In this document: positions 56,749-64,000 of the stretch, one piece after another
Layout: the number at the start of each line of letters is the position of its first letter
How positions within the stretch are numbered: the stretch's first letter is position 1
Source of the DNA: Pelecanus crispus
Lineage: Eukaryota > Chordata > Aves > Pelecaniformes > Pelecanidae
Assembly (NCBI RefSeq): GCF_030463565.1
Contig: NC_134659.1
Coordinates: forward strand, 9,370,511-9,434,510
Length of the DNA: 64,000 nt
Reading direction: 5' to 3'
Position numbers and translations under genes: made by a program
Notes under the pieces: model-generated
What the model saw: the letters and a program-made list of their open reading frames with translations, nothing else
The model's database searches: none
What the model was told of the DNA's origin: nothing

Positions 56749-59235
56749 TTTATGTAAATAGTTAGCTGAGAGGTAGTAGTTAGTGATTCTATTGATTCCT
56801 TTTTCTCTTTTACATAAATAACTAAATTAAAGGTTGTATATCAATGCCAACTAATCTGTAAGTTCATTTTAAATTAAATTTCCTGCATCAGATGGTTTTG
56901 CCTATGACAGTAGATGGTGCCGAATGCAGGAAAACCTTAATTTATCATAGCTTATGATTGGAATCATTGGCTTAGCTGCACATTTCTGGAAAGAGCCTTT
57001 GATTCTTGTTTTAGATTTTTTTCTTTTTAATTTGTTTGCATGGATGGTTTGTCTTTATGTATCTGCCAGTGTTAAGTGTAACCTGCAGATCTTCTAGTGA
57101 GCCAGGACTGCCAAGAGTGGTGGGTCCCCACTGCCTGTGTGCTTGGGAGCAAATGTGAACACTGTGTGAACAGTATGGCATGGTGATGGAAAAGGAAGGG
57201 ACTGAAAGAACCTAAGACTATTGGACCTGGGTGGGAAGATGACCAGGACGAGATGGGATGGTACTGTGATCCAGTGGCTTGGAGCTTGGATTGCCACCTG
57301 GGCTGCTCTGGGAGCAGTCAGCAAAGACAAAATATCTAGGCTGCTGCAGACTGGCATCCTGAAACCTAGGGTGGTGTTATTTGGGACTGTGATGAAGGAA
57401 AATCAAAAACCAGTCAGATAGCCCCTCCCACCACAGTTAAGCAGATTTGTGGGAATGTGAGCATTATTCCCCAGCATACGACTACTCACAGTAATTGGCA
57501 AAGGATGAAATTAAGAATTTGTGGAAAATTTACAGCCTCTGCCCTCAGCAAACTCTATTGCAGTGGTTATGGTGGTGCTAGGAAAGCAGAGCAGGCAGTA
57601 TACAACTGGTGGCTTTGGAGGGCAGTACTCTCAGGAGTCAGGGGCCATGTACCTCATAAATGCTGCCCTGCTTGACAGGGTTGGACTTTGGCAAGTGGTT
57701 CATAGAGTGGTGTGTGGAGAAATTACCTGATCCTGCATCCCAACGAATGAGATACTCTCCTGGAGGAACTGGGACAAAAGGGGTCAATAGTCTACAGTTG
57801 CTCAGGCTGCTGGAGTGTGTTTATTAAACAACGGGGAGGGATCCCCAAAAGGTCACGGTTACTGATGCCATGGCTTGAATGCTCTGACAGTTGGACATGC
57901 TACCAAATTAATGCCCCTCTGTATCACCAAGTAACTTGATAGGATTTCCTGTTGATCAAGGAATATGCTTGTATTAGGAGGGGGGAAGAGGCCTGAGGAT
58001 CAGCATAAGGTCAAGCAGCTTAGCCAGAAGTAGTAATAAAAATCCAGCAAACTCCTCCCATCTTTCTCCTGCCCCTTGGGATATTCCTGAAAGAAACAGG
58101 ACTGGTATGCTCTGTTGATTGCTTCTGGTCCTGATCCACCTGCAATCCTTCAAACTGATTTCCTGGACCATAGTAAGTGGACTGAGAGAGGGGGAAGGTT
58201 GTGAATGTCTGGAGCTGGCATCTTAATCTACTCAGGAGAAAAACAACTGCAGAGCTACCCAGGGCTTCTACTGATTCTGATGCTGTGGGAAGCATTCAGG
58301 TAGACCCAGCCACTGTTCTTCTGGTGGCAAGAGTATTTGTCATTGGCAGTACTGAACCAACTTATTTGTCATTGGCAGTACTGAACCAACTGAGGGGCTA
58401 GTGTCGATATTAAAAAAATAAATTATTCTCTTGAAGAAACAAAGGGTGCTGTTCAAAACACATTCACCCTGGGGAGGGTGACTATTGCTGGACTTTCAGC
58501 TCTCCAGACACTTATTCATTTGAGCCTTGCAAAGCTTTAACCAGACCCCAGAAGGAAGATGTATTTGCATTTCTGAATGTGCATGTCTAAACCAGAGCAG
58601 TAAGTATTGACACCAATTTGCTGTATTTCAGGGAATATTTCAATGGCAGAAGGGCATAAATTTAACTGGCTGTTGTGTACCACATGGTGACAGCCACCAG
58701 GTGGAAGGGACTGTGTGTCCGCAGTGAGCTGATAGCATCCTTCAGGATATAAGAGAGGATGCAGGCATGAGATATGAGGACTGCAGAAGTGATATATCTG
58801 AAGAGGCATACCAGGGTTGTTTCACATGGGCAGCTCAGTGGCAGCTGCTCTGCTCTCTTCTTTCATGCTGCTCCAGGACTGTCCTCAGTGTGACACAGTT
58901 GCAGCAATTTGATTTTGTCTTATAGTGGCATCCCTGGGCTTTGTCAGGCCTCATGCTCTCCAACTAATAGCGCTTGGTATGGTCCCAGGCCTATTACAGA
59001 TGTAGTTACTGGGTTTAAACCTGAGCCTGAACAACAATAATTTTTCTCTCGTGACTCTTTATATTTCAGATATAAGGGTAAAGTCCTCTAAGTCATTTCT
59101 GGGATCTTCTCCACACTTAACAAGGACTCTACACTACAGCTCATGTAACAAATGGCATCTGAGACCCTCTGACAATTTCTTCTAAAATCAAATTAAATAT
59201 CAGGGTTTCTGTACAAGTTTTTTTTAACCTTATGT
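56749..59235. other. Unassigned DNA
   Basis: No gene supported. Frames at 57457-57730 and 58020-58295 show no motif I recognise; degraded retroviral interior is possible. It holds a perfect 29-bp tandem duplication (58334-58391). Confidence 0.45.
58334..58391 (+). repeat. Perfect tandem duplication of 29 bp
   Basis: Two identical 29-bp units, each starting TATTTGTCATTGG and ending GAACCAACT. Confidence 0.95.
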
Positions 59236-59868
59236 GGTGGGTTTTACCTTTTCTGGACACCAGGTGCCCACCAAGCCACTCTATCACTCCCCCTCCTCAA
59301 CTGGACAGGGGGAGAAAAAATATTACTAAAAGCTCATGGGTTGATATAAGGACAGGGAAATCACTCACCAATTACCATCACAGGCAAAACAGACTTGACT
59401 CAGAGAAATTAATTTAATTTATTGCCAATTCACCTGCAGCCCATGGATGACCCCATGCCAGAGCAGGTAGATGCACCCGAAGGAGGCTGTGACCATGTGG
59501 AGAGCCCGCACTGGAGCAGGCTCCTGGCAGGACCTGTGACCCCATGGGGGGACCCACGCTGGAGCAGTCAGTTCCTGAAGGACTACACCCCATGAGAAGA
59601 ACACATGGAAAGGACCCACACTGGAGCAGTTCGTGAATAACTGCAGCCCATGATGGCAAGGACTCACACTGGAGCAGGGGCAGAGTGTGAGGAGGAAGGA
59701 GCAGCAGAGACAATGTGTGATGAACTGACCGCAACTCCCATTCCCCGTCCCCCTGCGCTGGGGGAGGAGGTAGAGAAATCGGCAGTGAAGTTGAGCCCAG
59801 GAAGAAGGGAGGGGTAGGCAAAAGGTGTTTTAAGGTTTGATTTTATTTTTCATTATCCTACTCTGTTC
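59236..59868. mobile_element. LTR family B copy, internally inverted
   Basis: Positions 59236-59437 match the left (U5) end of the family B LTR at 61809 in the same orientation (CTCAACTGGACAGGGG, TTTAATTTATT). The next 430 bp carry the LTR tandem-repeat region and the CCTACTCTG/TTTTAAGG block in the opposite orientation. Confidence 0.7.
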
Positions 59869-60498
59869 AAGCACATTTAAATCTCCATCTCTAAAACAGT
59901 TTGATGCAGTACTCAGCTTTGTCTGACCCATATTCTTTAAATAAGCCCATGGAGTGATCAGGTCACTCTGCCACCAGGTCAGGTTTTCTTGATGTACAAT
60001 AAAGTTATTCTAGAAATCCTGCCAGCTCTTCCTGGACTTTTTTCCTTCGAGGCATTCTATCACTGTCCCTGAGTTTAGGGCAATAATCAAGCCTGACAGT
60101 TTACTCTGAGAACTGCTGTTTTCAAGGACCCATTTTTAGACTTTAAAAATGCGCAGTGGAGCCAATTTAAAGATGCTCTGGAACTTATCTGTGAAGTTAC
60201 ATCTTTTGATCTGCCAGTCTCAAACTTCTTAATTGTATCTACCGAAAGCTTCTTAAAACCATCACAAGCCACTCCTGGAGAAACAAACTAATTATATGAA
60301 ATTTCTTGCTTTGACTGTTCGGTCACAAGCCCCCTGAAATTTTAACCTCTTTGGAAAGCACACTGGGTTTTCTCATTGAGCCCAGAATGATTACTTCAAA
60401 TTAGTAATAATCTGCACAGTTTTCTTTTCAAAAAGCCCAAGGAAATCAGTAACAAACTTTTTTCCTAAAGAAAATCTTTAACATTTGAAGAAAAGAAA
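59869..60498. other. Unassigned DNA
   Basis: No gene or repeat recognised; short frames only. Confidence 0.5.
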
Positions 60499-60639
60499 GG
60501 AAAAGAAAAAGAAAAAGAAAAAGAAAAAGAAAAAGAAAAAGAAAAAGAAAAAGAAAAAGAAAAAGAAAAAGAAAAAGAAAAAGAAAAAGAAAAAGAAAAA
60601 GAAAAAGAAAAAGAAAAAGAAAAAGAAAAAGAAAAAGAA
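60499..60639 (+). repeat. (GAAAAA)n hexanucleotide array
   Basis: About 23 near-perfect GAAAAA units. It ends about 30 bp before the LTR at 60668. The Leu-Phe open frame on the minus strand here is only its translation. Confidence 0.97.
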
Positions 60640-60667
60640 GAAACCAGGAAATTAATTGTATGATCTG

Positions 60668-61236
60668 TGTCCTGGTTTTGGCTGGGATAGAGTTAATTTT
60701 CTTCCTAGTAGCAGGCACAGTGCTGTGTTTTGGATTTAGTAGAAGAAGAATGTTGATAACACACTGATGGTTTAGTTGTTGCTCAGTACTGTTTATGCCA
60801 GTCAAGGACTTTTCAGCTTCCCATGCTCTGCCAGGTGCACAAGAAACTGGGAGGGGGCACAGCCAGAATAGTTGATCCAAACTGGCCCAAGGGCTATTCC
60901 ATACCATGTGACGTCATGCTCAGTATATAAACTGGGGAGGGTTGGCCGGGGAGCAGCGATCGCTGGTTGGGAACTGTCTGGGTATCGGTGGGCGGGTGGT
61001 GAGCAATTGCATTGTGCATCACTTGCTTTGTATATTATTATTGTTATTATCATTATTATATTGTTATTATTATCATTACTATTTTACTTTATTTCAATTA
61101 TTAAACTGTTCTTATCTCAACCCAGGAGTGTTTCTCACTCTTACTGCTCCGATTCTCTCCCCCATCCCATCGGGGTAGGGGGAGTGAGCGAGCGGCTGCG
61201 TGGTGCTTAGTTGCTGGCTGGGGCTAAACCACAACA
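60668..61236 (+). mobile_element. Solo LTR, family A copy 4, with ATCTG target-site duplication
   Basis: 569 bp from TGTCCTGGTTTTGGC to AAACCACAACA, flanked by ATCTG (60663-60667 and 61237-61241). It has an intact TGACGTCA (60909-60916), a TATA box (60924-60930) and the 12-bp palindrome core (60954-60965). Confidence 0.94.
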
Positions 61237-61241
61237 ATCTG

Positions 61242-61808
61242 TGATTGTGAAACTGTAAAGATGAAACAGCTGACTAAAGAAGAAACAGTATAACTTTGGT
61301 TCTGATGTGAAATGTTACTGATTTTCTACTAATAAATAGTGACCAATGTTCCTTTGTTCCATCATCTTTCCCTTCTGCCTCCCTAGCACAGGCCTATCTA
61401 AACAGATGTCTCTTAATGCCTAATAAAAGCAGAATAGCAATTGAAAAATTCTGTTTTGAACTCAAACACCTATCACTGCCACAGCTTATGAAAAAACTTT
61501 CCCAAAGATATATAGTTATAGACATAGATATAGAGGTATATAAAAAAAATTCCTTTAATTATAAGATTGGAAGTCTATACCACTCTAAATCCCATGACAA
61601 GTCCAGGTATTACAATAATGGCAGATAGAAAATTGGAGTCCTTTCCCATTTTAAAATCTCCATTGTGCTAAATGGCCTTGTGACATCAAATAACCCTCAA
61701 AGAAAATGCCTTGAGTCTCAAATTGTTCCAGTGAGCCCAGACCTGGATATAAAGAAAAATTCAACACTGCAAGGAATAAAAGTGTCTCAAGTTGGATGGG
61801 TATATTCC
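61242..61808. other. Unassigned AT-rich DNA
   Basis: No gene or nameable repeat recognised between the two LTRs. Confidence 0.5.
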
Positions 61809-62908
61809 TGTTGTGGTTTAACCCAGCAGGCAGCTAAACACCACACAGCTGCTCTATCACTCCCCTTCTCAACTGGACAGGGGACAGAAAGTATAACAAA
61901 AAGCTCATAAGGACAGGGAGATCACTCAGCAATTACCGCCACGGGCAAAACAGACTCAACTTGGGGAAAATCAGTTTAATTTATTACCAATCAAAACTGA
62001 GTAGGGTAATGCGAAATAAAAACTAAATCTTAAAACACCTTCCCCCTACACCTCCCTTCTTCTCAGGCTCAACTTCACTCCTGATTTTCTCTACCTCCTG
62101 CCTCGCAGTGGCACACAGGGATGGGGAACGGGGATTGTGGTCAGTTCATCACACATCATCTCTGCCGCTCCTTCCTCCTTAGGGGAGGACTCCTCACACT
62201 CTTCCCCTGCTCCAGCATGGGGTCCCTCCCATGAAAGACAGTCCTCCACAAACTTCTCCAATGTGGGTCCTTCCCATGGGCTACAGTTCTTCACAAACTG
62301 CTCCAGTGTGGGTCTCCCACGGGGTCACAACTCCTGCCAGCAAACCTGCTCCAGCATGGGCTCCTCTGTCTCCATGGGTCCACAGGTGCTGCCAGGAGCC
62401 TGCTCCAGTCTAGGCTTCCCATGGGGTCACAGCCTCCTTCGGGCACCCACCTGTTCCAGCGTGGGGTCCTCCCTGGGCTGGAGGTGGATATCTGCTCCAC
62501 CATGGACCTCCATGGGCTGAAGGGGGACAGCCTGCCTCACCATGGCCTTCACCATGGGCTGCAAGGGTATCTCTGCTCTGGTGCCTGGAGCACCTCCTTC
62601 CCCCTCTCCTTCTTCACTGACTTTGGTGTCTGCAGAGTCGTTCTTCTCACATATTCTCACTCCTCACTCCAGCTGCAGTTTGAGTCCCATTGGGTTTTTT
62701 TTATTTTTTTCCCTTCTTAAATATGTTATCGCAGAGGCGCTACCGCTATCGCTGATGGGCTCAGCCTTGGCCAGCAGTGGGTTCGGTCCATCTTGGACCC
62801 AGCTGGCATTGGCTCTATCGGACATAGGGGAAGCTTCTAGCAGCTTCTCACAGAAGCCACCCCTGTAGCCCTCCCGCTACCAAAACCTTGCCATGCAAAT
62901 CCAATATA
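61809..62908 (-). mobile_element. LTR family B, about 1.1 kb, with internal tandem repeat
   Basis: Begins TGTTGTGGTTTAACCC. ATTCC is at 61804-61808 and again at 62909-62913, a possible target-site duplication, although the right terminus reads TA rather than CA. The interior holds repeats of about 60-70 bp built on CTCCAGCATGGG/CTCCAGTGTGGG. On the minus strand, ACATATTTAAG may be its TATA region. Confidence 0.75.
62142..62560 (-). repeat. Minisatellite-like tandem repeat inside LTR family B
   Basis: Diverged units of about 60-70 bp, each with a CTGCTCCA(G/C) core followed by a GGG-TCC-CCCATGGG-like segment. The same units appear inverted at 59440-59700. Confidence 0.7.
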
Positions 62909-62913
62909 ATTCC

Positions 62914-63339
62914 AAAAGTCACCCACCACCCAGGTTTCTAATCACATCTGGTGTGTTAATTCTACCCATTTTATTGTCTCCCCTTCTTCCTCCTTGAGGA
63001 CAGTAGGCCAAAAAGGATGGGTTGCCTTAATGAATGGATTACTACAGGCAGCCAAATGACCATGACTCAAACATGGCAGAGTCTTGGAATATCTGAGTTG
63101 GGTAGTAGGGCTGGTGACTTTGAAGGAGCAGGAAGGATAACAACTTTCTTCCAAGAAAAAGTTATGTCCTCAGTTTTCTGTGGTTCTCATAGTGGTTAAC
63201 AAGTCCCAGCTCTTCATGTCAGTCTCCTGAGCAATGAGCCTGAATGACCCTCCTATGCTCTGGCCAAAGCCTACTTCCCTCAGCCTTGGCAGAACCCATA
63301 TGCTGAGAAGATTGTTTATCATCCTGCTGCTAGCTAATA
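62914..63339. other. Unassigned DNA
   Basis: No gene or repeat recognised. Confidence 0.5.
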
Positions 63340-63575
63340 ATTGCTTCATCACTTCGGTCAGTTGGGGTCAGCTGTCCTGGCTGTATCCCCTCCCAGCCTA
63401 CTTACTGTGGGGGCAGTGTGAGAAACAGAGAAAGTCTTGATGCTGTGCAAGCACTGTTCAGTAATAGGTAAAACACTGGTGTGTTATCAACACTATCTTA
63501 GTCATAAATCCAAAACACAGCATGATACAGGCTGCTACGAAGGAAATTACCTCCATCTTTGTCAGACCCAGTACT
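63340..63575 (-). mobile_element. Partial, diverged LTR of family A type
   Basis: Shares TCCTGGCTGTATCCCCTCCC, GGTGTGTTATCAACACTAT and AAATCCAAAACACAGCATGA with the right half of the family A LTRs read on the minus strand. The left half is missing. Confidence 0.7.
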
Positions 63576-64000
63576 ATGTGTAAAAGGCCTGTCACATGAT
63601 TGTGACCACAGCAGGAAGATAAGAGCTGCAGTGCAGCAGAAATAGTGCAATTCAAGAGTCATATCACTGAGCAAGCAGAATAGACCTGGGAGGATCAATG
63701 TGGATTAACAAGACTGTTAACATAAGACTAGATTAATGCATTAACCAAAAACTAGCCTGTGTGAGATCGTCTGTTAGACAAGTGAATGAAGGTGTGAACC
63801 TGTGTTCCTTGGCTTAGAAAAATGGTGTTGTGTTTGTTATTGCAGATGAAGTCTGCAGTGTACTTCTCTTCCGAACAGTACTAAAAGTGATCTTGTACTA
63901 TTGAGTCTTGTATGTGTTTGGTAGGATTATATTTTCTGTGGTGTTGGGTATTAAAAGGAAAAGACTGTAAGCCTAGAGTAAGACCCCCTGTTGGAAGGTC
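63576..64000. other. Unassigned DNA to the window end
   Basis: No gene or repeat recognised. Confidence 0.5.

Noticed and set aside
60446..60907. 153-residue frame with a long Leu-Phe repeat
   Set aside because: Translation of the GAAAAA microsatellite plus part of an LTR.

Overview
The window is nuclear DNA from a bird, most likely a neoavian species. The evidence is CR1 LINE copies ending in ATTCTATG-type repeats, several solo LTRs of a type I recognise from neoavian genomes, a pigeon/hoatzin-type lysozyme and vertebrate GT-AG introns. Nothing prokaryotic is present.

Region 1 (1-34489, minus strand) holds the 5' 28 coding exons of CACNA1S, the skeletal-muscle L-type calcium channel alpha-1 subunit (Cav1.1). 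The exons join in frame into 1204 codons, from the initiator Met (34489) to the end of segment IVS3 (1710). The other exons lie beyond coordinate 1. Introns carry a few CR1 fragments, a long TG-rich repeat and homopolymers. About 200 bp upstream of the start codon are a MEF2-type site and a CAGCTG E-box, with a second E-box further out, which would suit a muscle promoter.

Region 2 (34490-40910) is about 4.8 kb of intergenic DNA followed by a complete four-exon C-type lysozyme gene on the minus strand. It has a signal peptide, both catalytic acids, eight cysteines and an intact calcium-binding loop. A TATA-like box and a CCAAT box lie upstream.

Region 3 (41033-48778) is a repeat-built block. 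Two 668-bp arms, nearly identical and inverted, flank a 5.5-kb spacer. Each arm is the junction of an olfactory-receptor fragment with the 3' end of a CR1. The spacer holds further CR1 pieces and a solo LTR. The distal arm belongs to an olfactory-receptor pseudogene broken by both a CR1 and a solo LTR.

Region 4 (48779-64000) has no gene I can support. It holds CR1 and LTR copies, an endogenous-retrovirus remnant (LTR plus gag-like reading frame), a decayed pseudogene of the 3' part of 28S rRNA (about 54150-54895), a GAAAAA hexamer array and a second LTR family, one copy of which is internally inverted.

The two intact genes are not known to share a pathway: one couples membrane depolarisation to calcium release in muscle, the other is a secreted bacteriolytic enzyme.
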